The notes beneath the pieces are model-generated. The model had not been told where the DNA came from. It was given only the letters and a program-made list of their open reading frames with translations, and did not search any database. Shown here one piece after another: positions 57,112-64,000 of a stretch of 64,000 bases of DNA. The position numbers and the translations under genes are program-made. Numbering within the stretch: position 1 is the first letter of the stretch; each line of letters starts with the position of its first letter. Source of the stretch: Rahnella ecdela (GTDB taxonomy: Bacteria; Pseudomonadota; Gammaproteobacteria; Enterobacterales; Enterobacteriaceae); assembly GCF_019049625.1 (NCBI RefSeq), contig NZ_JAFMOY010000132.1, positions 434,001 to 498,000 on the forward strand. Direction: 5' to 3'.

Positions 57112-57198
57112 GGCAATTTGGATTCGGCCAGCGCGCAGGGACAGGAGCGTACCGTGAGTATGTGACTGTCACGAGCACTGACCGGATTCAAAATGGCA
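57112..57198. repeat. Intergenic hairpin element between MFS gene and ybgI
   Basis: About 80-bp imperfect inverted repeat: ATTTGGATTCGGCCAG (57116-57131) against CTGACCGGATTCAAAAT (57178-57194), with CGTGA / TCACG inside. It resembles dispersed palindromic elements of enterobacterial intergenic regions and may help end both converging transcripts. Confidence 0.55.
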
Positions 57199-57211
57199 AA
57201 TAAGATAGCCC

Positions 57212-57955
57212 CTAGGCAGGGTTATCGATGTCGATAAACATAACATCTAATCCATGTTCCGCAGCTAACCATTCGCCCAGCGCTTTCACGCCATAACGTT
57301 CGGTAGCGTGATGGCCGGCAGCGTAGAAATGGATGCCCATTTCACGCGCAATATGGATGGTCTGTTCTGACACTTCGCCACTGATAAAGGCATCAACGCC
57401 AAATTCTGCCGCCTGCTGGATAAAGCCCTGACCACCGCCGGAACACCAGGCGACACGGCGGATCTCAGCCGGTCCGCCCTGCGAACTGTGCAGCACGTTG
57501 CGGTCCAGAGTGACTTCGATACGCTGACGCAGTTCTTCACCGGTCAGCGGCTTGTCCAGTTCCCCGTAAGGCACCAGCGGCATCACTTCACCCTGCACAT
57601 TAATCCCGAACAGTTTTGCCAGTTGCGCGTTGTTTCCCAGTTCAGGATGCGCGTCCAGCGGCAAGTGGTAACCGTATAAATTGGTATCACTGACCAGCAA
57701 CGTTTTCAGACGATTACGCTTCATTCCGCGAACCACTGCCGGTTCATTTTTCCAAAAATAACCGTGATGAACCAGAATGGCGTCAGCTTCCACGGCAATG
57801 GCGGCATCCAGCAAATCCTGAGACGCCGTCACCCCGGTCACCACGCGCTGCACGTTACGGCGGCCTTCTACCTGTAAACCATTGGGTGCGTAATCGTGGA
57901 AGTTACTGACGTCCAGTTTCTGGTTGATCAGCATTTCCAGCTGGAGATTATTCAT
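57212..57955 (-). CDS. ybgI: Nif3-like dinuclear metal protein YbgI
   Basis: 247 residues, NIF3/GTP-cyclohydrolase-1-type-2 family. Metal-ligand motifs: ILVHHGYFWKNEP near residue 62, YGYHLPLDAHPELGNN near 95, and AAGHHATERYGV near 215. E. coli YbgI is a toroidal hexamer with a bimetal site; its biochemical role is not firmly settled. Transcribed in the minus direction after the phosphodiesterase gene, 27 bp away. Confidence 0.94.
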   Translation of the reverse strand: MNNLQLEMLINQKLDVSNFHDYAPNGLQVEGRRNVQRVVTGVTASQDLLDAAIAVEADAILVHHGYFWKNEPAVVRGMKRNRLKTLLVSDTNLYGYHLPLDAHPELGNNAQLAKLFGINVQGEVMPLVPYGELDKPLTGEELRQRIEVTLDRNVLHSSQGGPAEIRRVAWCSGGGQGFIQQAAEFGVDAFISGEVSEQTIHIAREMGIHFYAAGHHATERYGVKALGEWLAAEHGLDVMFIDIDNPA

Positions 57956-57982
57956 GGCGTTTCTCGTTTTTAAATGGATGGT

Positions 57983-58966
57983 CTATTTGACCTCTAATTT
58001 ATCACCCTGCGCCATTCTGACAAACTTCACGCCCAGATTATTGCCTTTCTCCAGCTGCGCCATGATCTCTTTTTCAGGATCCACGCCTGCTTTCAGGCTC
58101 GGTTTTACGTGGCTGATAATCACCGTCAGATCTTTCAGCGAACCCGCGCCACCGGCGTATTGCTGCAAATATCCCAGCTCTTTGAGCAGCCAGTCCGGTG
58201 TCAGATGACCGAACAGTTTGCTGTCAGGCACGCCATCGGGATACGACGTTTCGATGATGATGCCTTTCAGACGTTTGGCTTTAACCTCATCGCCCAGCAC
58301 GCGCCAGACGGTATCCAGGTTCTTCGATTTTTCCACTTCGTCAGGGCCGGTATCACCGAAGAACGCAAACGACTCTTTGTTACGGCTCACAAGGATCATG
58401 CTCGACGGCGTACCGCCGTGACTCAGGGGATAAATATTGCCGTCCAGGCCGGTCAGGCCGAGGGAGAAACGCTGCGCCGGACGTTGCTGGTTCAGGCGAT
58501 AAGTGCCGATGCGCAAACCGCTGCCGGAGTCGGTGAAGTTTGGCCAGATACGGCCATTGAAATAATGCTGACGCAGCGTGCCGATGGTGTCCGCCGAGCC
58601 GTAAATCGGTTTTTTAGTGTCTTCCGGCGAGCTGATAATCAGCCCCGCCAGATGGTCGAGATGACCGTGGCTGATAAAGTATCCGCCGATAAGATTACGG
58701 AAAACCGCGCCCTGCGGCGTCAGCGGCGCGGCATTTTCAGCCGTCAACTGCGGGAAGCTGCCCTTATCCAGTGCCTTGCGGATGCCCGGTAAAACAGAAC
58801 CGGCGTCCAGCCCGAGATAGAGTTTTTGGTCATCACTTCTGATGAGGTACGAGGTGAGATTACCTTCTTCTACGCCGCCGTTCACGCCCAGCGCCACCAC
58901 ATCAAATCCCGCGGTGGCCTGTCCCGCCCAGCACACCAGCATCAGCGCCAGCAGGTGTTTTTTCAT
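57983..58966 (-). CDS. Exported class-II cyclic-nucleotide phosphodiesterase (MBL fold)
   Basis: 327 residues with a signal peptide ending GQATA-GFD near residue 20. The class-II PDE signature ISHGHLDHLAGLIISS, a metallo-beta-lactamase-type HxHxDH site, is near residue 98; further ligand regions are FFGDTGPDEVE and IIISHVKP-like VIISHVKPSL. Related to Vibrio CpdP and yeast PDE1, which hydrolyse cAMP or cGMP. Predicted periplasmic, so it would act on external or leaked cyclic nucleotides. The ATG at 58966 follows AAGGAGCGATGTG. No homologue at this place in E. coli. Confidence 0.85.
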   Translation of the reverse strand: MKKHLLALMLVCWAGQATAGFDVVALGVNGGVEEGNLTSYLIRSDDQKLYLGLDAGSVLPGIRKALDKGSFPQLTAENAAPLTPQGAVFRNLIGGYFISHGHLDHLAGLIISSPEDTKKPIYGSADTIGTLRQHYFNGRIWPNFTDSGSGLRIGTYRLNQQRPAQRFSLGLTGLDGNIYPLSHGGTPSSMILVSRNKESFAFFGDTGPDEVEKSKNLDTVWRVLGDEVKAKRLKGIIIETSYPDGVPDSKLFGHLTPDWLLKELGYLQQYAGGAGSLKDLTVIISHVKPSLKAGVDPEKEIMAQLEKGNNLGVKFVRMAQGDKLEVK

Positions 58967-58999
58967 CACATCGCTCCTTGTCGTGGTGAGAGAATAAGG

Positions 59000-60430
59000 T
59001 CAGTCAGACCGGTTTTTTGCCGCCTCAAACGCCGCAAGCGTATCTTTACGTGCCCGCGCGTGATCAATAACCGGCAGCGGATAGTCTAGCACGCGCTGAT
59101 GTTTTTCCGCCCAGCGATGGGGTTGATGAATGTCTCTTTCTGGCACATCCGCAAGTTCAGGCACCCAGGCTTTGATAAAGCGTCCGGCTTTGTCAAAACG
59201 TTCTCCCTGCGTCGTCGGATTGAAAATGCGAAAATACGGTGCGGCGTCGGTACCGGTAGACGCGCCCCACTGCCAGCCGCCATTGTTGGCTGCCAGGTCA
59301 CCGTCGAGCAGTTGCGACATGAAATACCGCTCGCCTTCCCGCCAGTTAATCAGCAAATCTTTCACCAGAAAACTGGCGACAATCATGCGCAGGCGGTTAT
59401 GCATCCAGCCGGTCGCATTCAGCTGACGCATGGCCGCATCAACAATCGGATAACCGGTTTTCCCGTCTTTCCACGCCTGCAACTCTTCCGGCGCATGACG
59501 CCAGCGCACATTGTCGGTCCATTCCACGAACGGCTTATGTTTGCAAAGCTTCGGCCAGGCGACGATCAGATGGCGGTAAAACTCACGCCACACCAGCTCA
59601 TTCAGCCAGCCGAATGCGCCGCCGTCGGTTTTCTCCAGCACCTGCGGGCATTCGGTGCGCAGACGGTTCAGACACTGGCGCGGCGATAGCACACCAATCG
59701 CCAGATACGGCGAAAGCGAACTGGTGCCATCGACCGCCGGTAAATCGCGCTGTTCGAGATAATCCTGCACCTGTTCACGGCAAAAACTGCGTAACTGGTT
59801 GCGGGCGGCTTCCTCACCAATCGCAAAATCTTTACCAATATCGGCCAGCGGATAATCAAACGGCATCAGCCGGTGCATCACCACTTTTCCGACATTCTCG
59901 CGGGCGGGTGGCGCAGGTAAGGAACGGCTGTCAGATTCGGTCAGGCGGGATAAAAACGCCCGGCGAAAAGGTGTATACACCTTGTACATCTCATTATTGC
60001 CGGTCGTTACCGAACCCGGCGGCAGCAGCAGGCTGTCGTCAAACGCATGGCAGATGACCGATTCTCTGATCACTTTCTCCAGTGCCGCATCACGCTTAAG
60101 CTCATTGATTTCATACTGTTTATTGTAAAACAGCGTATCCACTTTTTCGGCGTTGCAGAAATCTTTTAGCCAGTCCACGCTTTCGGCAAAATCATCACAC
60201 TGGTGGTAATGCAGTTCTATCCCGCGTTCCGCCAGTGCATGTTGCAGTGCCTGAAGGTGCTGATAAATAAACATCGCCTGACGCGGCGCCATTTCATGCT
60301 GCTTCCACTGTTCCGGCGTGGCGATAAAAAGGGCAATGACACGTGCCTGCGGATCTTCACAAGCGGCGTGCAACGCGCGGTTATCGGTTATCCGCAGGTC
60401 ATTACGGAACCAGACTAAATGCGTGGTCAT
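59000..60430 (-). CDS. phrB: Deoxyribodipyrimidine photolyase
   Basis: 476 residues (E. coli 472). N-terminal antenna domain (HLVWFRNDLRITDNRAL) and C-terminal FAD domain with the signature GYPIVDAAMRQLNATGWMHNRLRM near residue 335 and the late GGWQWGASTGTDAAPYFRIF. Repairs UV-induced cyclobutane dimers using light. 10 bp after ybgA, so it should be co-transcribed. Confidence 0.95.
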   Translation of the reverse strand: MTTHLVWFRNDLRITDNRALHAACEDPQARVIALFIATPEQWKQHEMAPRQAMFIYQHLQALQHALAERGIELHYHQCDDFAESVDWLKDFCNAEKVDTLFYNKQYEINELKRDAALEKVIRESVICHAFDDSLLLPPGSVTTGNNEMYKVYTPFRRAFLSRLTESDSRSLPAPPARENVGKVVMHRLMPFDYPLADIGKDFAIGEEAARNQLRSFCREQVQDYLEQRDLPAVDGTSSLSPYLAIGVLSPRQCLNRLRTECPQVLEKTDGGAFGWLNELVWREFYRHLIVAWPKLCKHKPFVEWTDNVRWRHAPEELQAWKDGKTGYPIVDAAMRQLNATGWMHNRLRMIVASFLVKDLLINWREGERYFMSQLLDGDLAANNGGWQWGASTGTDAAPYFRIFNPTTQGERFDKAGRFIKAWVPELADVPERDIHQPHRWAEKHQRVLDYPLPVIDHARARKDTLAAFEAAKNRSD

Positions 60431-60440
60431 AACACTCCTT

Positions 60441-61394
60441 TTAATGTCCGTATCGAAGTTTTAAGGCTTCCGGGTATGGCTCGAAATAGCGCTGGTCAGC
60501 CAGATAAGCGTCCGGATATTCCGACATGTAATGCTTGAGTAAAGTGATAGGTGCCAGCAGCGGTTGCATGCCCTGACGGTAACGGTCGATAAGCCCGGCC
60601 AGTTCCTGACGTTGCGGCGAACTCAGCTGTTTGCGGAAATATCCCTGCACATGCATCAGCACATTGGTGTGATTACGGCGCGTGGCTTTGTGACTCATCA
60701 GAGTCATCAGTCGCTGGCGGTATTCTTTAAAGTATTCATCGAGGGAATCCCACTCCGCCATCACGGCAACAAAACGCCCCAGTTCACGATATTCAGGCTG
60801 TGAATGAGCCAGCAAAATCAGTTTATAACGGCTGTGAAACGCCATCAGTTTGCCGCGCGTCAGACCGCTATCACGCAGCTGATTCAGTTCGAACAGCGTA
60901 AAAATACGCTCGACAAAATTCTCGCGTAAAACAGGGTCGTTCAGCCGCCCGTCTTCTTCCACCGGTAACCACGGATGCTGTTTCATCAGCTCGGCGGTAT
61001 AAATACCGACACCGGATTTCTTAGCGTCCTTACCGTTGGCGCTGTAAACACGCACACGTTCCATCCCGCAGCTGGGGGATTTTGCGCAGACGATATAGCC
61101 GCAAAGATGATCAAGCGGCGCGACGCGTTTCTCGGCGTAAGCCTGCATTTTCTCGGTGAGATCGGTGGTTTCGTCGTTGCTGAATCGCATGATCACGCCA
61201 TCGTCACTTTTAATCAGACGCAGCGCCGCGCGGGGTGACGGTAAGCCGATGGCCATTTCCGGGCAGACAGACTCAAAGCGCACATAAGGCGACAATTGCT
61301 CGACCGCAAATGCCAGGCGTTTATGACCGCCATCGAAACGGACGTTGTCACCCAACAGACATGCACTGATGCCAACTGGAATTGTTTTCGCCAT
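60441..61394 (-). CDS. ybgA: YbgA: DUF523-DUF1722 fusion protein
   Basis: 317 residues. Residues about 5-150 are a DUF523 domain with conserved cysteines (ISACLLGDNVRFDGGHKR, ESVCPEMAIGLPSPR, IVCAKSPSCGMERV). Residues about 190-310 are DUF1722, the only domain of the 169-residue E. coli YbgA (FHSRYKLILLAHSQPEYRELG, HVQGYFRKQLS). The link with phrB is conserved and suggests a DNA-damage or photobiology-related role; some relatives are tied to tRNA or pyrimidine chemistry, but this is unproven. Preceded by a perfect palindromic operator. Confidence 0.9.
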   Translation of the reverse strand: MAKTIPVGISACLLGDNVRFDGGHKRLAFAVEQLSPYVRFESVCPEMAIGLPSPRAALRLIKSDDGVIMRFSNDETTDLTEKMQAYAEKRVAPLDHLCGYIVCAKSPSCGMERVRVYSANGKDAKKSGVGIYTAELMKQHPWLPVEEDGRLNDPVLRENFVERIFTLFELNQLRDSGLTRGKLMAFHSRYKLILLAHSQPEYRELGRFVAVMAEWDSLDEYFKEYRQRLMTLMSHKATRRNHTNVLMHVQGYFRKQLSSPQRQELAGLIDRYRQGMQPLLAPITLLKHYMSEYPDAYLADQRYFEPYPEALKLRYGH

Positions 61395-61447
61395 GATCAG
61401 CTCCCGGAAGTAAGAAAAAAAAGGGGTGCCTGAACTTCATCACCTGC

Positions 61448-61475
61448 ATGTATAACCTTAGCACAAGTTATACAT
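61448..61475. promoter_or_regulatory. Palindromic operator upstream of ybgA-phrB
   Basis: Perfect 9-bp arms ATGTATAAC / GTTATACAT separated by 10 bp, 54 bp before the ybgA ATG. A TGTACA lies 16 bp further out. Its symmetry and place argue for a dedicated repressor or activator. Confidence 0.55.
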
Positions 61476-61512
61476 AAAAATAATGTTGTACAGGTTTAAC
61501 GGCGGACAATAA

Positions 61513-61540
61513 AAAACCCCGTCGGGGAAACGGGGTTTTA
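61513..61540 (-). terminator. Terminator between ybfA and ybgA
   Basis: Minus strand AAAACCCCG / CGGGGTTTT with a 9-nt loop and six T; isolates ybgA-phrB from ybfA. Confidence 0.8.
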
Positions 61541-61565
61541 TCCTGCCTCAGGTTAGTCACGAGTC

Positions 61566-61676
61566 ATTGCAGTTGCAGCAAGGCGGCAAATGAGCAATTC
61601 CCGATGAGCTGACTGAGGTCAGTGATTCGGGTGAGCGAATGTAGCCAACGCAGCTGCGGCGTCAAGGACGACGGGA
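61566..61676. repeat. Enterobacterial intergenic repeat-like element
   Basis: About 110 bp with a central stem CCGATGAG-CTGAC-TGAG-GTCAG-TGATTCGG and flanking AAGGCGGCAAATGAG and GTGAGCGAATG-AGCCAACGCA segments. This pattern is familiar from dispersed intergenic repeats in Serratia, Pectobacterium and relatives; recognised from memory, not aligned. Confidence 0.55.
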
Positions 61677-61681
61677 ATAAC

Positions 61682-61897
61682 TCAGTAGAAATCTTGTGTC
61701 GCCATCTCAGCATGACTCAGCCACACAGGCTTATCGCTGGTTTTCATCCAGACGCGGTGTAAATAGCTGTAAAAACGGGCGCGGTCGGCGCGGAATAGCA
61801 TAACCGGCAGAGCCAGAACACCGGCTGCGATAACAAAAGCGCGGCGGGCCAGTATGCGGGTCATTGTGTACGGCGTGTAATCATTCATAGCACTCAT
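61682..61897 (-). CDS. ybfA: Small membrane protein YbfA
   Basis: 71 residues (E. coli 68). One hydrophobic helix ([18 protein letters not shown]) followed by the conserved [27 protein letters not shown] and closing TQDFY. The ATG at 61897 follows CAGGAGCAACGCT; a longer frame to 61975 has no site. Function unknown. Divergent from kdpF, the same order as in E. coli. Confidence 0.9.
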   Translation of the reverse strand: MSAMNDYTPYTMTRILARRAFVIAAGVLALPVMLFRADRARFYSYLHRVWMKTSDKPVWLSHAEMATQDFY

Positions 61898-62089
61898 AGC
61901 GTTGCTCCTGTCATATTTTTCGGAAACTGTAAGTTGCGAAAAATATACTGCAATTGGTGAAATTTTACTACTCATCTGACCACTCAGAAGTGTAAATATT
62001 CGCCAATTTTGCCCTATTGCTGTAATTGAGTTACAGAATGGTTAAATAAATACGCAATTAAAGTTTCTCTGGAGTTTCATTTTTTGCGC

Positions 62090-62109
62090 ATTTTTATACT
62101 TTTTTTACA
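62090..62109 (+). promoter_or_regulatory. KdpE-binding site of the kdp promoter
   Basis: T-rich element TTTTTATACTTTTTTTACA, the same sequence that KdpE recognises ahead of E. coli kdpFABC, 85 bp before kdpF. Predicts induction by low potassium or osmotic stress, although kdpDE lie outside the window. Confidence 0.8.
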
Positions 62110-62193
62110 CGCAGGCTTTGTTTCTTTTCAGGATCTTTTCCCGCCTTTCCTTATTCTCGCCACAACATAAAAACACACCTGTGGAGGTGGATT

Positions 62194-62283
62194 GTGAGTG
62201 TTGGCGTAATCTGCGGCGCATTACTGGTTCTTCTGCTGCTCGGCTATCTGGTTTATGCCCTGCTGAATGCGGAGGATTTTTAA
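62194..62283 (+). CDS. kdpF: KdpF small subunit of the potassium ATPase
   Basis: 29-residue single-helix peptide beginning at GTG (MSVGVICGALLVLLLLGYLV, ending ALLNAEDF). GGAGGTGG lies upstream. It stabilises the KdpFABC complex; E. coli KdpF has the same length. The stop is directly followed by the kdpA ATG. Confidence 0.93.
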   Translation: MSVGVICGALLVLLLLGYLVYALLNAEDF

Positions 62284-63972
62284 ATGGCCGCAACCGGATC
62301 CTTACTGATTGCCAGTTTTATGCTGGTGCTTTTGCTGCTGGCAAAACCACTGGGAAACTTTATTGCTCAACTGATTGAAGGACAGCCCGGCGCGTTTATA
62401 CAGCGCATAGAAAACGGTGTTTTACGCACGTCTGGCAGCAGCCATGCCGAAATGAACTGGTGGCAGTACGCGCTGGCGATCATGGTGTTTAACGTTCTGG
62501 GCATCATTGTACTGATGGCGATGCTGATGGCGCAGGGCGTATTGCCGATGAACCCGCAGCATTTTGGCGGGCTGTCATGGGATCTGGCCTTTAACACGTC
62601 AGTAAGCTTCGTCACCAACACTAACTGGCAGGCATACAGCGGCGAAAGCACGCTGAGTTATCTCAGTCAGATGGTCGGGCTGACCGTCCAGAACTTCCTC
62701 TCTGCTGCAACCGGTATCGCCGTAGCATTCGCCCTGATCCGCGCCTTTGCGCGCCCTTCAGCGCAGACCATCGGAAATGCCTGGACGGATTTATGGCGCA
62801 TCACGTTGTATCTGCTGCTGCCGGTGTCCTTCCTGCTGGCGCTGTTTTTCGTCAGTCAGGGCGTGCTGCAAAACTTCGAAGCGTATCAGCACATCACTAC
62901 GCTGGAAGGTCTGCAACAGACATTACCGATGGGGCCGGTAGCTTCGCAGGAAGCGATCAAAATGCTTGGCACCAACGGTGGCGGCTTCTTTGGCGCTAAC
63001 TCAGCACATCCGTTTGAGAATCCGACAGCGCTGACCAACATGGTGCAGATGCTGGCGATATTCATCATCCCTTGTGCACTGTGCTTCGCGTTTGGCCGCG
63101 TGGTCGGCGACAACCGTCAGGGTCACGCGCTGGTCTGGGCGATGTCGGTGATATTCGTGGTCTGCGTAGTGGTAGTGATGTACGCCGAACTGAAAGGCAA
63201 TCCGCACTTCACGATGCTCGGTGCCAACAGCAACTTCAATATGGAAGGTAAGGAAAGCCGCTTCGGTATTCTGGCCTCCAGTCTGTATGCGGTGGTCACG
63301 ACGGCGGCGTCGTGCGGTGCGGTCAACGCCATGCACGATTCCTTTACCGCACTCGGTGGCATGGTGCCGATGTGGCTGATGCAGATTGGTGAAGTGGTGT
63401 TCGGCGGCGTGGGCTCAGGGCTGTACGGCATGCTGCTGTTCGTGCTGCTGACGGTGTTTATCGCAGGGCTGATGATCGGCCGCACGCCGGAATATCTCGG
63501 TAAGAAAATCGACGTTTACGACATGAAAATGACCGCGCTGGCGATCCTGGTCACACCCACGCTGGTGCTGCTCGGCACCGCGCTGGCGCTGGTCACCGAC
63601 GCCGGTCGTGCGGGGATTTTAAACCCAGGCGCACACGGTTTCAGTGAAGTGCTGTACGCGGTGTCTTCCGCCGCCAACAACAACGGCAGCGCGTTTGCCG
63701 GGCTGAGCGTCAACACGCCGTTCTACAACCTGCTGCTGGCAGCCTGCATGTTCTTTGGCCGCTTCGGGGTGATCATTCCGGTGCTGGCGATTGCCGGTTC
63801 ACTGGTGGCGAAAAAGCGCCAGCAGGCAGGCAACGGCACCCTGCCGACGTCCGGTCCGCTGTTTATCGGCCTGCTGGTTGGCACCGTGCTGTTAGTGGGC
63901 GCGCTAACCTTTATTCCGGCGCTGGCGCTGGGGCCGGTCGCGGAACATTTGCAGGTCTGGTCAGCACAGTAA
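62284..63972 (+). CDS. kdpA: Potassium-transporting ATPase potassium-binding subunit KdpA
   Basis: 562 residues (E. coli 557), about ten membrane helices with four pore loops of the superfamily of K+ transporters. Selectivity-filter segments: [18 protein letters not shown] near residue 108, [19 protein letters not shown] near 230, [15 protein letters not shown] near 345 and [13 protein letters not shown] near 465. It is the ion-binding pore of the high-affinity KdpFABC pump. kdpB should start just beyond the window. Confidence 0.96.
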   Translation: MAATGSLLIASFMLVLLLLAKPLGNFIAQLIEGQPGAFIQRIENGVLRTSGSSHAEMNWWQYALAIMVFNVLGIIVLMAMLMAQGVLPMNPQHFGGLSWDLAFNTSVSFVTNTNWQAYSGESTLSYLSQMVGLTVQNFLSAATGIAVAFALIRAFARPSAQTIGNAWTDLWRITLYLLLPVSFLLALFFVSQGVLQNFEAYQHITTLEGLQQTLPMGPVASQEAIKMLGTNGGGFFGANSAHPFENPTALTNMVQMLAIFIIPCALCFAFGRVVGDNRQGHALVWAMSVIFVVCVVVVMYAELKGNPHFTMLGANSNFNMEGKESRFGILASSLYAVVTTAASCGAVNAMHDSFTALGGMVPMWLMQIGEVVFGGVGSGLYGMLLFVLLTVFIAGLMIGRTPEYLGKKIDVYDMKMTALAILVTPTLVLLGTALALVTDAGRAGILNPGAHGFSEVLYAVSSAANNNGSAFAGLSVNTPFYNLLLAACMFFGRFGVIIPVLAIAGSLVAKKRQQAGNGTLPTSGPLFIGLLVGTVLLVGALTFIPALALGPVAEHLQVWSAQ

Positions 63973-64000
63973 TGCTGCATAACTCGTTGAACTGATGAAT

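Noticed and set aside
62105-62293. 62-residue minus-strand ORF in the kdp promoter
   Set aside because: It is antisense to kdpF and the conserved KdpE region, with no ribosome binding site or similarity.

Overview
The window is chromosomal DNA from a gamma-proteobacterium of the order Enterobacterales. Gene content, order and protein sequence follow the E. coli pgl-mod-gal-aroG-nadA-tol-cyd-suc-sdh-gltA-nei-pxp-phr-kdp region closely. The E. coli mng genes and the valine tRNAs of the lysT cluster are absent, and several accessory genes are present. The genus is an inference only: a Yersiniaceae-type genome (Rahnella, Ewingella or Serratia-like) fits best. I see no prophage, insertion sequence or CRISPR array.

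Layout. 1-5161: a 5'-truncated curA-like reductase, a DJ-1/PfpI protein, ybhB, the lipoprotein gene ybhC and a chemotaxis receptor. 5312-14601: pgl and ybhA (divergent), two small HTH regulators (sfsB-like and XRE), then the molybdate locus: modABC with a conserved ModE operator, acrZ, and the divergent modE and modF. A half-length DHA2-type transporter gene and a divergent LysR gene follow. 15689-20163: the Leloir operon galETKM behind two GalR/GalS operators. 20328-27072: psiF, gpmA with a Fur box, a 49-residue membrane ORF, a GNAT gene, aroG with a TyrR box on its promoter, ybgS, zitB, pnuC and nadA.

27309-28236: a tRNA-Lys operon of three identical genes. Each gene is followed by a 134-bp repeat ending in a copy of the tRNA 3' terminus, an arrangement like the rtT repeats of E. 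coli tyrT. 28332-33974: cpoB-pal-tolB-tolA-tolR-tolQ-ybgC (cell-envelope Tol-Pal system), all on the minus strand. 34124-37266: cydABX-ybgE (cytochrome bd oxidase). 37864-47828: sdhCDAB-sucABCD, a continuous TCA-cycle cluster, divergent from gltA at 48714. Together these encode citrate synthase, 2-oxoglutarate dehydrogenase E1 and E2, succinyl-CoA synthetase and succinate dehydrogenase, next to a quinol oxidase.

50073-51506 holds the clearest accessory gene: an AT-rich, secreted protein with an N-terminal DUF1996-like domain and a C-terminal DNRLRE-like domain, inserted between gltA and nei. After it come nei-pcp-pxpABC (base-excision repair plus pyroglutamate release and hydrolysis), an MFS gene with a long acidic tail, ybgI, an exported class-II cyclic-nucleotide phosphodiesterase, phrB, a DUF523-DUF1722 ybgA behind a perfect 28-bp palindrome, ybfA, and kdpFA behind a conserved KdpE site.

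Most of the window is ordinary, well-conserved housekeeping sequence. The items most worth a second look are the DUF1996-DNRLRE protein, the tRNA-Lys repeat modules, a hairpin covering the modF ribosome binding site, the ybgA-phr operator, and the 49-residue membrane ORF.
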